From VXYL01 sp965243095 (GTDB taxonomy: Bacteria > Pseudomonadota > Gammaproteobacteria > Pseudomonadales > Azotimanducaceae), in the NCBI GenBank assembly GCA_965243095.1, contig OZ251530.1, forward strand, positions 3,224,001-3,288,000: a stretch of DNA of 64,000 bases, given 5' to 3'. The first letter of the stretch is position 1. Every line of letters begins with the position of its first letter. The position numbers and the translations under genes were made by a program. The notes beneath the pieces are model-generated. The model was given only the letters and a program-made list of their open reading frames with translations. It made no database searches and was not told the DNA's origin. Positions 1 to 9,425 of this stretch are shown here, in pieces.

Positions 1-150
1 GGCCTCCTCCACCACGTCCGCATCGTGGCCGCGGCTCGCCAGCTTGCGGCGAAGCTCCCGGCGCGAGTGCTCGCGTCGCGCCAAGAGGCGGATGGCGTGT
101 TCCCGCGCCATCCGCATGGCCTCGGCGGGTGTTGAATCGGTCGTCTGCAC
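1..150 (-). CDS. recX: RecX regulatory protein, partial (3' end beyond window)
   Basis: Only the N-terminal ~50 residues are present; the gene runs off the left edge. The minus strand reads a basic helical stretch (MAREHAIRLLARREHSRREL, then RRKLASRGHD) typical of the first three-helix repeat of RecX, which binds and modulates RecA filaments. It lies about 58 bases downstream of recA on the same strand, the usual recA-recX order, and is probably co-transcribed from the LexA-controlled promoter. The start is uncertain: a GTG at 150 and ATGs at 117 and 111 are in frame, none with a strong Shine-Dalgarno sequence. The family call rests on motif and position; the sequence seen is short. Confidence 0.75.
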   Translation of the reverse strand, partial: MQTTDSTPAEAMRMAREHAIRLLARREHSRRELRRKLASRGHDADVVEEA

Positions 151-208
151 CTGCCCGCGCCTCGTCAAACGCCGGGTTGGCCGCCACGTAACGCGGCGGC
201 CAAGCCCG

Positions 209-1387
<1,179 letters not shown>

Positions 1388-1415
1388 GTGCATCTCCATA
1401 TGCGTGTTTCAGGCG

Positions 1416-1435
1416 AACTGTATGTTTGCTCAGTT
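1416..1435 (-). promoter_or_regulatory. LexA (SOS) box upstream of recA
   Basis: The 20-mer AACTGTATGTTTGCTCAGTT fits the gammaproteobacterial SOS consensus CTG-N10-CAG, with symmetric AA/TT flanks. It lies about 29 bases upstream of the recA start, where the operator overlaps the promoter in other gammaproteobacteria. mutS starts 175 bases away on the other strand and is less likely to be controlled by it. Confidence 0.82.
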
Positions 1436-1609
1436 CACATGTCAACCCCCAAATGGCGAAAAATCGAAAAAAATGCACGAAACGGCGATCGCGCACACCG
1501 GACATGGCGATTTTCCTACGCAGCGGCCGCGAACGCGCATTCCGGCGTCCCGAAACGGCCCGCCGAAACCGCGCCGGCAGTCCCTAAAGTTGCGGTACGC
1601 TCGCGGCTG

Positions 1610-4168
1610 ATGACTACCGTAGCGCATACGCCGGTCATGCGGCAATACCTGCGCATCAAGGCCCGGCACCCGCACGCCCTGCTGTTCTACCGCATGGGCG
1701 ACTTCTATGAGTTGTTCTACGACGACGCCAAGGAGGCGGCGCGGCTGCTGGACATCACGCTGACGGCGCGCGGCAAGTCCGCCGGCGAGCCCATTCCCAT
1801 GGCCGGCGTGCCGTTTCACGCGGTGGAAGGCTATTTGGCGAAGTTGGTGGAGCACGGCCGCACGGTGGCCATTTGCGAGCAGGTGGGCGACCCCACGGCG
1901 CGCAAAGGCCCGGTGGAACGGCGCGTCGAGCGCGTGGTCACGCCCGGCACGCTGGTGGAGGACGGTTTGCTGGCGCCGGATCAGGAAAGCGTGCTGGCCG
2001 GCGTGAACCCCTCGCCCGACGGCTGGGGCGTTGCCTGGCTGAACCTCGGCGCCGGCAAGTTCGCGGTGGGCCGTGCTGGCGACGCCGGCGCGTTGGCGGC
2101 GCTCATTGCCCGCACACGCCCGGGTGAAGTGCTGGTGCCCGAAGACACGCAACTGCCATTCGACGCGCCAACCTCGGCGCGGGATCCGCTGGAGTTCGAG
2201 GCGGTTTCCGCGATGCAGCACTTGACCGCGCACTTCGGCGTGGCGGATCTCTCCGCGTTCGACCTCGCGGCCGACAGCCCGGAGGTGGGCGCGGCGTCCG
2301 CGGTGCTGCGCTACGCGCAGGCCGCTCGCTGTCAGGACCTCGCGTTCGTGGACCGGCTGGTCAGAATCTCGGAAAGCGACGTGGTGGTGATGGACGCCCG
2401 CACCCGCCGCAACTTGGAAATCGATCAACGCGCCGACGGCACGCCCGGCGGCACGCTGTTCTCGGTGTTGAACCGCGCCGCCACGGCGATGGGCGCGCGC
2501 ATGCTGCGCGGTTGGTTGAACGCGCCAAGCCGCCGGCGGGACGTGATCACGCGCCGCCAAGACGCCGTTGCCGCCTTGCGCGAGAGCCGCGCCGCCCAGC
2601 GGCTGCTGCCCCTCTTGCGCACGGTGGGCGATTTGGAGCGCATCGCCGGCCGCGTGGGGCTCGGCAACGCCACGCCGCGCGACCTCGGCAAACTGCGCGA
2701 CGCGTTGGGGGCCCTGCCCGCTTTGCGCGACGAAGTAGCCGAGTTGGACGAAGCGGACTTGCGCCAACGCTTCGCGCAGCTGCCCGCGTTCGACGCCGAG
2801 CACAGCGTACTCGCCAAGGCGTTGGTGGAAGCGCCCCCGGGCATCGTGCGCGACGGCGGCATCTTCGCCCGCGGCTACGACGCCGAGCTCGATCGATTGA
2901 GAGGCATCACCGAGAACGCCTCGGGCTTCCTCTCCGATTTGGAAGCCCGCGAGCGCATCCGCAGCAGCATCGCCAATCTGCGCGTGGGCTACAACCGCAT
3001 CCACGGCTACCACATCGAGGTGGCGCGCGCCGCGGCCGGCCGCGTGCCGGCGGACTACATCCGCCGCCAAACCCTCAAGAACGTGGAACGCTACATCACG
3101 CCCGAGCTGAAACGCTTCGAAGACGACGCCCTCACCAGCCACGCCCAAGCGCTGCGCCGCGAGCGCGCCCTGTTCGACGCGCTGCAAACGCAATTGCGGC
3201 AACGCCTTGGCGCGTTGCGCGACGCCGCCGGCAAGCTGGCCCGCTTGGACGCGCTGACGGCCTTGGCGGTGGCCGCCGAACGCCATCGTTTGGCGCGGCC
3301 GACGCTCACCGACGCGCCCATGCTGTCCATTAAGGAAGGCCGGCACCTAGTGGTGGAATCCGAATCCGATGCCCCGTTCGTGCCGAACGACCTCTCGCTA
3401 ACCGAAGAGACGCGGATGCTCATCGTCACCGGCCCGAACATGGGCGGCAAATCCACCTACATGCGGCAAGCGGCGCTCATCGCCCTGCTCGCCCACACCG
3501 GCGCGTTCGTGCCGGCGGCTGCGGCCACGGTGGGGCCCATCGACCGCATCTTCACCCGCATCGGCGCCTCGGACGACTTGGCGCACGGCCGCTCCACCTT
3601 CATGGTGGAAATGAGCGAAACCGCCCACATCCTGCGCAACGCCACCGCCCAAAGCCTGGTGCTGCTCGACGAAATCGGGCGCGGCACCAGCACCTACGAC
3701 GGCTTGGCGCTGGCGTGGGCCACCGCCCAGCACATCGCCAAGAACATCGGCGCGTTCACGCTGTTCGCCACGCACTACTTCGAGCTCACCGCGCTGCCGG
3801 AGGAGGTGGAAACAGCCGCCAACGTCCACCTGGAGGCGGCGCGGCACGGCGGCGAGGTGGTGTTCCTCCACAGCGTGCGCGACGGCCCCGCCAGCCAGAG
3901 CTACGGCGTGGAGGTGGCCAAACTCGCCGGCGTACCGCCGCCGGTGCTCGCCGACGCCCGCCGCCGCCTCGCCGTGCTGGAGCGCCGCCACGCCGAAGCC
4001 CAAGCCCACCTGCAACGCGATCTGTTCCAGGATTTCACCGGCGAGACGCCGGAACCGCCAACGGAGCATCCAGCGCTGGAAACGCTGCGCACGCTCGACC
4101 CGGACAGCCTCTCGCCGAAAGACGCGCTGGCGACGGTGTACGAATTGCACAAGCTCGCGGAAGGATAG
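1610..4168 (+). CDS. mutS: DNA mismatch repair protein MutS
   Basis: MutS recognises mismatches and small loops and starts methyl-directed repair with MutL. At 852 residues it matches the E. coli protein (853). The mismatch-probing Phe-x-Glu lies at residues 32-34 (GDFYELF). The C-terminal ABC-type ATPase has Walker A (GPNMGGKST), the Walker B/signature region (LVLLDEIGRGTSTYDG) and FATHYFELT. The open frame extends more than 500 codons upstream across recA; that is a high-GC artefact. The ATG at 1610 places the conserved MRQYL..K motif at the normal distance from the N terminus. It diverges from recA, and fdxA lies further downstream as in many gammaproteobacteria. Confidence 0.97.
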   Translation: MTTVAHTPVMRQYLRIKARHPHALLFYRMGDFYELFYDDAKEAARLLDITLTARGKSAGEPIPMAGVPFHAVEGYLAKLVEHGRTVAICEQVGDPTARKGPVERRVERVVTPGTLVEDGLLAPDQESVLAGVNPSPDGWGVAWLNLGAGKFAVGRAGDAGALAALIARTRPGEVLVPEDTQLPFDAPTSARDPLEFEAVSAMQHLTAHFGVADLSAFDLAADSPEVGAASAVLRYAQAARCQDLAFVDRLVRISESDVVVMDARTRRNLEIDQRADGTPGGTLFSVLNRAATAMGARMLRGWLNAPSRRRDVITRRQDAVAALRESRAAQRLLPLLRTVGDLERIAGRVGLGNATPRDLGKLRDALGALPALRDEVAELDEADLRQRFAQLPAFDAEHSVLAKALVEAPPGIVRDGGIFARGYDAELDRLRGITENASGFLSDLEARERIRSSIANLRVGYNRIHGYHIEVARAAAGRVPADYIRRQTLKNVERYITPELKRFEDDALTSHAQALRRERALFDALQTQLRQRLGALRDAAGKLARLDALTALAVAAERHRLARPTLTDAPMLSIKEGRHLVVESESDAPFVPNDLSLTEETRMLIVTGPNMGGKSTYMRQAALIALLAHTGAFVPAAAATVGPIDRIFTRIGASDDLAHGRSTFMVEMSETAHILRNATAQSLVLLDEIGRGTSTYDGLALAWATAQHIAKNIGAFTLFATHYFELTALPEEVETAANVHLEAARHGGEVVFLHSVRDGPASQSYGVEVAKLAGVPPPVLADARRRLAVLERRHAEAQAHLQRDLFQDFTGETPEPPTEHPALETLRTLDPDSLSPKDALATVYELHKLAEG

Positions 4169-4195
4169 CCGCGGGCAGGGTGTGAAGGAGCCGGC

Positions 4196-4573
4196 CTAGC
4201 GGCGCCGTCCGAACAGCAGGCAGATGACCAGCATGGCACCGACCGCCAAGACGGGGCCGAACCAGTTGCCGTGCTGGTCGAGCCACTGCACCGCCCACGG
4301 AGACTTGGTGGCCGTCAGGAAGAGGCCGGCGACCGCCACGAAGAGGCCCGCGGCGCCGCCGAGCCACCGGTGCTGCTCGTCTTTGACGATTCCACGCACT
4401 TTATCCGGCATTTGGGCGAGTTCTTCGCGGATGTCGCGCATGTCCTGTTGGAGCACGCGCACGTCCTCTTGAAGCCCGCGGACGGACTCCCGAATGTCCG
4501 CGTACTCGTTCGTCACGGTCTGGAACTGGTCGTCTATCGCCTTCAGGCGCGTACCCAGCAGGTTCCACGGAAA
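4196..4573 (-). pseudogene. 3' part of IS-split dCTP-deaminase-like membrane protein (coiled coil + two TM segments)
   Basis: This is the C-terminal ~125 codons of a gene whose 5' part lies at 6205-6829; the IS at 4574-6204 separates them. Joining the sides and keeping one copy of the GAAA duplication restores an uninterrupted frame (…GFP-WNLLGTRLKAIDDQ…) and a protein of about 332 residues. The visible C-terminal part has a heptad-like Leu/Val/Asp/Glu-rich helix (DIRESVRGLQEDVRVLQQDM), then two hydrophobic segments with a short loop (HGNWFG) and an Arg-rich end, so it is probably a membrane anchor. An in-frame GTG at 4516 might still start this piece alone, but it would lack the catalytic-fold domain. 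Confidence 0.8.
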
Positions 4574-6204
4574 CCCTATTGTTGCAGCTTGAAGTCGTTC
4601 GCGGTTTGAGAAAACGCGGCGATTGCGTAGGGAGCGTCGCCGGCGGCGCCGTGCCGGTCAAGGCCACTGGAAGTGAGGTTGTCCGGGGCCGCGTTTGGGC
4701 GCCTCCGCGGGATTCCGAAAACGGTTGTTCATTGATTCCGGGAACGAAAATGGCGGTCTCCTTTGGTACGATGGTGCGTATCGAAAACAGCATCGAAGGA
4801 GACCGCCGAAGTGAATCGTATCAGGAAAGAGGTCAGCGGCAAAACCGGAAGCGGGCCGGAGGTCCGGTTCGAGTCCCAGAGCCTCACCTCGCACGCCGGG
4901 CTGGTGGTGTTCCAGCGCCTGTTCTCGCGCCTCGGGCTGAAGGAGCGGCTGCGCGGCTGCTTCCGCGGGCCGGGACGGCGCGCCTACGCGCCGCACGTGG
5001 TGGCGCTGCTGCTGGTGGTGCATCTGCTGCTCGGCTGCCGCCAGCTGCGCGACATGGCGCGCTACCGGAACGACGAGGCGGTGCGCCGGGCGGTGGGGCT
5101 GCGGCGGCTGCCGGACGTGTCCACGGTGTCGCGGTCGTTGTCGGACGTGGGCGCGCGGGACGCGGACCGGGTGCGGGCGCTGTCGCGGGACATGGCGCTG
5201 GAGCGGCTGCGCGAACTGGCGCCGCGGCGGGTGACGGTGGACTTCGACGGCACGGTGCTGGCGACGCGGCGGCTGGCCGAGGGCACGGCGGTGGGCTACA
5301 ACCCGGCGCGCAAGGGCGAGCGGAGCTACTGGCCGCTGTTCGCCACGGTGGCGCAGACCGGCCAGGTGCTCGACCTGCTGCACCGTCCGGGCAACGTGGC
5401 GGACTCGACGGGAGCCTTCGACTTCATTGGCGAACAGACGACGCGGCTGGCCGCCGAACTGCCCGGCGCGCGCCTGGAGACGCGCATGGACGCGGCGTTC
5501 TTCGACGGCCGGCTGCTCGGCGAGCTGGAGCGGCGCGGCGTCGAATACTCGATGTCGGTGCCGTTCGCCCGCTTCGCCGAACTCCGCGCGATGGTGAACG
5601 ACCGCCGCGTCTGGCACCGCGCCGGAACCGGCCTGACGTGCTTCGAGCCGCGCTGGAAACCCGCCGGCTGGGATCGCCGCCGCCGCGTGGTCATCCTCCG
5701 CCGGCGCGTCCCCGTCCGCCGCAAGGGGCCTCTCCAACTCGACCTGTTCGAGCCCCGGGAGCACGGCTTCGAGTTCAAGGCCGTCGTGACCAACAAGCGC
5801 GTCCGCGCCCGCAGCGTGGCGCTGTTCCACGAGGGCCGCGGCGCCCAGGAGGGGATGTTCGCCGAACTCAAGTCGCAGTGCGGCCTCGGCTACGCGCCCA
5901 GCCGCAGGGAGGCCGCCAACCGCCTCTTCTCCCTCGCCGCCGTGCTCGCCCACAACCTGGGCCGCGAACTGCAGATGGCGACGCGCGCCCCGTCCCGGCG
6001 CACCACCGCCAAGCGCTCGCCGCTCTGGTCGTTCTCTCAACCGCGCACGATGCGCAACGACTTCCTGCTTCGCGCCGGCCGGTTCCTGAACCGCGCCGGA
6101 AAACCCGTTCTTTCCATCATGCGCGACGACAAAACGGAAGAAGCCATGTCCGAATACCTCGCCGCCCTTGCCACATAGTTCGGCAAAAACCTGCAACAAT
6201 AGGG
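4574..6204 (+). mobile_element. Intact IS1380-family-like insertion sequence (1631 bp)
   Basis: The ends carry perfect inverted repeats CCCTATTGTTGCAG / CTGCAACAATAGGG and are flanked by a 4-bp direct repeat GAAA (4570-4573 and 6205-6208). One transposase gene fills the interior. The transposase type and the ~4-bp duplication fit the IS1380 family. The insertion splits a minus-strand gene. A second, internally deleted copy of the same element lies at 9426-10240. Confidence 0.9.
4811..6178 (+). CDS. IS1380-like DDE transposase
   Basis: The 455-residue protein starts at the GTG at 4811 (V-N-R-I-R-K). An N-terminal helical DNA-binding part (SLTSHAGLVVFQRLFSRLGL) is followed by an RNase H-like DDE core with a first Asp in VTVDFDGTVL, a second in DAAFFDGRLL and a Glu in GMFAELKSQCG; the DDE assignment is by motif, not alignment. 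It looks full length with no stops or frameshifts, so the element may still transpose. The stop lies 12 bases inside the right inverted repeat. Upstream in-frame ATG/GTG codons would add up to 16 residues. Confidence 0.88.
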   Translation: MNRIRKEVSGKTGSGPEVRFESQSLTSHAGLVVFQRLFSRLGLKERLRGCFRGPGRRAYAPHVVALLLVVHLLLGCRQLRDMARYRNDEAVRRAVGLRRLPDVSTVSRSLSDVGARDADRVRALSRDMALERLRELAPRRVTVDFDGTVLATRRLAEGTAVGYNPARKGERSYWPLFATVAQTGQVLDLLHRPGNVADSTGAFDFIGEQTTRLAAELPGARLETRMDAAFFDGRLLGELERRGVEYSMSVPFARFAELRAMVNDRRVWHRAGTGLTCFEPRWKPAGWDRRRRVVILRRRVPVRRKGPLQLDLFEPREHGFEFKAVVTNKRVRARSVALFHEGRGAQEGMFAELKSQCGLGYAPSRREAANRLFSLAAVLAHNLGRELQMATRAPSRRTTAKRSPLWSFSQPRTMRNDFLLRAGRFLNRAGKPVLSIMRDDKTEEAMSEYLAALAT

Positions 6205-6829
6205 GAAAGCCGGACTGGATGAGCCGCTCCAGCAGGGCTGCGGGGCCCTCTTTCGTCGTGGAGTCCTCCCAGTCTTGGGGCCGCATGCCGGCCGGCGCAC
6301 CGGACCGCTCGGAGCGCACATAGCCCGTCCTGCCTTGGTAGGCGCCCTTGTAGAGATCGTCTGGGCGCTCGCCATCGGCGAGTTTGAGAATGGTCAGCCG
6401 AAACAGCCTTTCCCGGTAGATGAAGCGGCGTTCTTCACTCGACGAGTTGATCAGCGTCCAGTTGAGAGTCCCTTGGTAGCCGGCGTCCACCTGCGTGGTC
6501 GGGGCGGCCACGCCCTCGCGCTGGAGATCGGTCGTGGGGCTGATGAGCGCGTGCAAGTCGCGGCCGGGAAAGTGCTCTTCGACGGTTTCGCGCCGGAAGT
6601 CGATGGTTTCCACCGCCGTCAAGGCGACGGATTGCCCCGGCGGGACGATGATGCCCTTCTTGTCCTTGGCGCCGTCGCCAAGGCGGAACTCCTTGCCGGT
6701 GGTGAGGTACTCGCCAGCTGGCCCCAGCCTGAGGATGTACGAGTTGGGGCGCACGCTGCCGGCGTCGCCATCCTTGATGACGCTGCCGAGGACGTTGCGG
6801 ATTTCCCGGTCGCTGAGCACTTGGGCCAT
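6205..6829 (-). pseudogene. 5' part of IS-split dCTP-deaminase/dUTPase-fold membrane protein
   Basis: The first ~208 codons (MAQVLSDREIRNVLGSVI…) resemble the trimeric dCTP deaminase/dUTPase fold: SDREI at the start, NSYILRLG matching the (V)D-x-RLG strand, PPGQSVALTAVETI matching HPG-ELALAVTLE, and DAGYQGTLNWTLIN matching the DPGWSG…EFYN strand. The catalytic Glu position of Dcd is Thr here and the GRSSLAR loop is not conserved, so deaminase activity is doubtful. The IS has separated this domain from its coiled-coil/two-TM C terminus (4196-4573). A fusion peptide reading into the IS is still open, but the ancestral product is lost. Confidence 0.75.
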
Positions 6830-6975
6830 GTCTTTCCCCTTGCCGGTTTGGGGAAGCGTGGCAGGCCGGCCGGCGGCTTGTCAATGCCCGTCGGGGGGAT
6901 CCCACTCTAGGCGAGGTAGCGTGGCGGCGGCTTGCATATACAATCGCGAGCAGACACCACGACGGGGAGTGGCAT

Positions 6976-7917
6976 ATGCGATTCGGCGAATTCAAGAACA
7001 CGGCCGCGTTCAACGGCACGTTCAAGCGCATCCGCGAGCTGGGTTTGGAGAAGCACGTCTTCGAGCTGGATTCCTACGGCTTCACCGTGGTGCCGCCGCA
7101 GCAGGTGGCCGACCGCGCCTTCTTCGAGCGGCTGCGCGAAACGGTGCTGCGCATCTGCCACGAGCGCACCGGCGTGGAGTTCGCCTTGGAGCGCAACGGC
7201 GCCTTCGGCCACTACAAGGCGCAGCCCCAGACCGAGGGGCAATTCCTCCTCTTCTACCTGCTGATGGCCGATCGCGTCTTCGAGGAATGGGTGCTGAACC
7301 CCACCCTCTACACGCTCATCGACTACCTGCTGCGCGGCCAGCAGCAGGTGTCCAGCCTGACGTCGTTCGTGAAGTGGAAAGGCAAGCGCGAGACGCTGGG
7401 CCTGCACAGCGACTGCCCGCCGGACCGCGACGGCCGCCTGCCGCCCTGCTCGGACGTGGCCAACGCCACATACTGCCTCACAGACTACACCCTCGACGAC
7501 GGCGCCATCGCCATGGTGCCCGGCAGCCACACTTGGTGCCGCCAACCGCGGCCGCGCGAAGGCGAGGACGCGGCCGTGCCGGTGGAAGCCGAGGCCGGCT
7601 CGCTGATCGTCTGGCACGGCAACACTTGGCACGGCGCGTTCGAGAAGAAAACCGACGGCCTGCGCCTGAACGTCACCAGCTACCACTGCCACCGCCGCCT
7701 GAAGAACCAGGAAAACTACCAGTGGCGCGTGACCCAGGAGATGCTGGACCGCAACCCGCCCGAATTCGCCAGATTGGTCGGCGCGGACGACCAGATGGGC
7801 TGGGACGAGAACGGCCCGGACTACTCGCGCATGGCCAAATACGGCAGCCCGGAGTTGAGGAAGCGGATGGCGGCGGCCCGCCCGAAGGCGCAGGAGAAGC
7901 CGGCGGAGGCGGCGTAA
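6976..7917 (+). CDS. Phytanoyl-CoA dioxygenase (PhyH)-family Fe(II)/2-oxoglutarate oxygenase
   Basis: The 313-residue protein has the 2-His-1-carboxylate facial triad of the cupin-fold oxygenases: H144-x-D146 (LGLHSDCPPD) and distal H219 (NTWHGAF), with R230 (GLRLN) placed to bind 2-oxoglutarate. The fold is supported by DDGAIAMVPGSH and GSLIVWHG. Known relatives hydroxylate acyl-CoA or small-molecule substrates; the substrate here cannot be read from sequence. It is monocistronic between the IS-broken gene and the convergent fdxA. The start ATG at 6976 directly begins the MRFGEFKN segment. Confidence 0.88.
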   Translation: MRFGEFKNTAAFNGTFKRIRELGLEKHVFELDSYGFTVVPPQQVADRAFFERLRETVLRICHERTGVEFALERNGAFGHYKAQPQTEGQFLLFYLLMADRVFEEWVLNPTLYTLIDYLLRGQQQVSSLTSFVKWKGKRETLGLHSDCPPDRDGRLPPCSDVANATYCLTDYTLDDGAIAMVPGSHTWCRQPRPREGEDAAVPVEAEAGSLIVWHGNTWHGAFEKKTDGLRLNVTSYHCHRRLKNQENYQWRVTQEMLDRNPPEFARLVGADDQMGWDENGPDYSRMAKYGSPELRKRMAAARPKAQEKPAEAA

Positions 7918-7987
7918 CCTGCCTCGGGCACCCCAACTTACGGCAAAACAGGCTGTCCTTCTGACGGAATCAACGTAAATTGGATCA

Positions 7988-8311
7988 TCAACGCTCCAGA
8001 TAGCGTCGCTTGTTCGGCACCTCGCGCCACTGCGCCTCGTCTTCGGGCGCCGGCTGCTTCTCCGTGATGTTCGGCCAAACCTCGGCCAACTCCGCGTTGA
8101 TCTCCAAGAACTCCTCTTGACCTTCCGGTATCTCGTCTTCGCTGAAGATGGCGTCTACCGGGCATTCCGGCTCGCACAAGGCGCAGTCGATGCACTCGTC
8201 CGGGTGAATGACGAGCATGTTCGGGCCTTCGTAGAAGCAGTCCACCGGGCAAACCTCCACGCAATCCGTGAGCTTGCACTTGATGCAATTCTCGCCGACA
8301 AGAAACGTCAT
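7988..8311 (-). CDS. fdxA: 7Fe-8S ferredoxin, FdxA type
   Basis: The 107-residue acidic ferredoxin has the Azotobacter FdI-type cysteine pattern: C9, C17 and C50 for a 3Fe-4S cluster, and C21, C40, C43 and C46 for a 4Fe-4S cluster, with an extra C12 near the first cluster. The ~50-residue C-terminal tail (EEFLEINAELAEVWPNI, ending RRYLER) is typical of FdxA. It acts in cytoplasmic electron transfer and could serve Rnf, ETF-linked or other redox partners; no partner is shown here. Its position beyond mutS is conserved in gammaproteobacteria. Confidence 0.95.
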   Translation of the reverse strand: MTFLVGENCIKCKLTDCVEVCPVDCFYEGPNMLVIHPDECIDCALCEPECPVDAIFSEDEIPEGQEEFLEINAELAEVWPNITEKQPAPEDEAQWREVPNKRRYLER

Positions 8312-8399
8312 GGGGCTGCCAAGTTCGTGGTGGTCGTTTGGGCGTCTAGGCCGAGCAACCGTTCCCGCTGCCCGACCAAGGGGATGCCTACCCGTTATC

Positions 8400-8744
8400 T
8401 TAGTCCTCCGAACAGACTTGCGGTAGTGCAGCCTCGATGGCTAGGAGTTCGCCCTTCGCACGTCCGAGCGCTTCGGCGCGGTCCTTCGTCAACGCGCCAC
8501 TGCCCACCACCAGCAGCCAGTTGTAGGCGATGCTTCGCCGGCGTGCGCTCGTTTGCTTCTCGCTGAGCGTGGCGACCGCCGCCGTCCCTTCGGTCTGCAG
8601 CTTGCGCAGCTCCTTACACGAGTGCGACAGGTAAGCGCGTTGATCAACGAACGTCGGAGGCACTTCGTCCGGTGGCGTGATGCACCCCGCGACTACGCAG
8701 GAGACGCCTGCCGCCAAGGCCGCGAGCAAGGTTCTGTTTAGCAT
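8400..8744 (-). CDS. Small putative lipoprotein of unknown function
   Basis: The 114-residue protein has a lipoprotein signal peptide (MLNRTLLAALAAGVSCVVAGC) with lipobox VAGC and a Cys about 20 residues in. The mature part is helical and Lys/Glu/Ala-rich, with three more cysteines; a hydrophobic patch (YNWLLVVGSGAL) may form a short hairpin. No family recognised. I chose the ATG at 8744 because it yields the signal peptide and has AAAGGAA upstream; an upstream extension to 8828 lacks support. Confidence 0.65.
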   Translation of the reverse strand: MLNRTLLAALAAGVSCVVAGCITPPDEVPPTFVDQRAYLSHSCKELRKLQTEGTAAVATLSEKQTSARRRSIAYNWLLVVGSGALTKDRAEALGRAKGELLAIEAALPQVCSED

Positions 8745-8834
8745 GAGGTGGTTCCTTTCCCAATCAAGAATGCGCTGCCACATAGCGTAGCACGGCACGA
8801 AGGCACCTGTGCAATGCGAAGGCCGCACGCTGCG

Positions 8835-9203
8835 CTATCGTTGACCTTGGGGCTCCGGCATGGCAAGCGCCGGCGCGCCGGTGGTCGGCACCCCGGCTTC
8901 ATCGCTTCGCACAAACACGAGGGTCTCCGCATTCAAGTCGACGGCGCTGGTTCGCCAACCCGCGGCCTGCCACGCTACGGCATGGCTGTGACCGCGGCTA
9001 GCCTGATTCGACCACCAAGGACGGTGAACGCGCGCTGAGTTCGGCAGGGAGAAGCCCAAGACAGATTCGACATCCCGAAACGTCGCTGGCCATTGACGCG
9101 CATCGAGCACGTCGAGATGATGGAACAAGGGCGCGTATTTGCCTCGCGCCGCGACCCGCCGGTTGATGAACTCCGGTACAACGTCAACTTCACCGGCAAT
9201 CAA
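8835..9203 (-). CDS. DUF7662-like small protein (start uncertain)
   Basis: The segment from GKYAPLFHHL through VLGFSLPNSARVHRPWWSNQ to HAVAWQAAGWRTSAVDL and ETLVFVR matches my recollection of the DUF7662 consensus: a G/A-KY-PL start, LP-x-SA, a WW-x-N pair and a C-terminal aWqaAGW…VdL motif. Function unknown; such proteins often occur near restriction, nuclease or accessory genes. No good ATG is present: the frame is open upstream to a G13 tract at 9286, and the TTG at 9203 is only one possible start. The gene may have lost its own start in this decaying region. Confidence 0.6.
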   Translation of the reverse strand: MIAGEVDVVPEFINRRVAARGKYAPLFHHLDVLDARQWPATFRDVESVLGFSLPNSARVHRPWWSNQASRGHSHAVAWQAAGWRTSAVDLNAETLVFVRSDEAGVPTTGAPALAMPEPQGQR

Positions 9204-9285
9204 CTGGATGATGCTGTCCGTGTCCCGCAGGAAATCTTGCGTGGCTACAGTCCGGTAACACCAGCAACTGAAGGTGGGACGCAAA

Positions 9286-9298
9286 GGGGGGGGGGGGG
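9286..9298. repeat. 13-bp G homopolymer tract
   Basis: A run of 13 G separates the tail of the ParA-like remnant from the DUF7662-like segment. A second run of exactly 13 G occurs at 29848-29860. Such tracts can be contingency (phase-variable) repeats, or artefacts of two-colour sequencing chemistry or assembly. Confidence 0.95.
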
Positions 9299-9425
9299 TC
9301 AAAGCTGCTCTCTGCCTCGTCGATGTAATGAAGTGCGCCATCATCCTCGACATTGCCTCTGACGACCAAGTCCACTACCCCACGGTACTCTTTGGCGAGA
9401 CGGCTCTTGGGACGATCCCGCGTAA

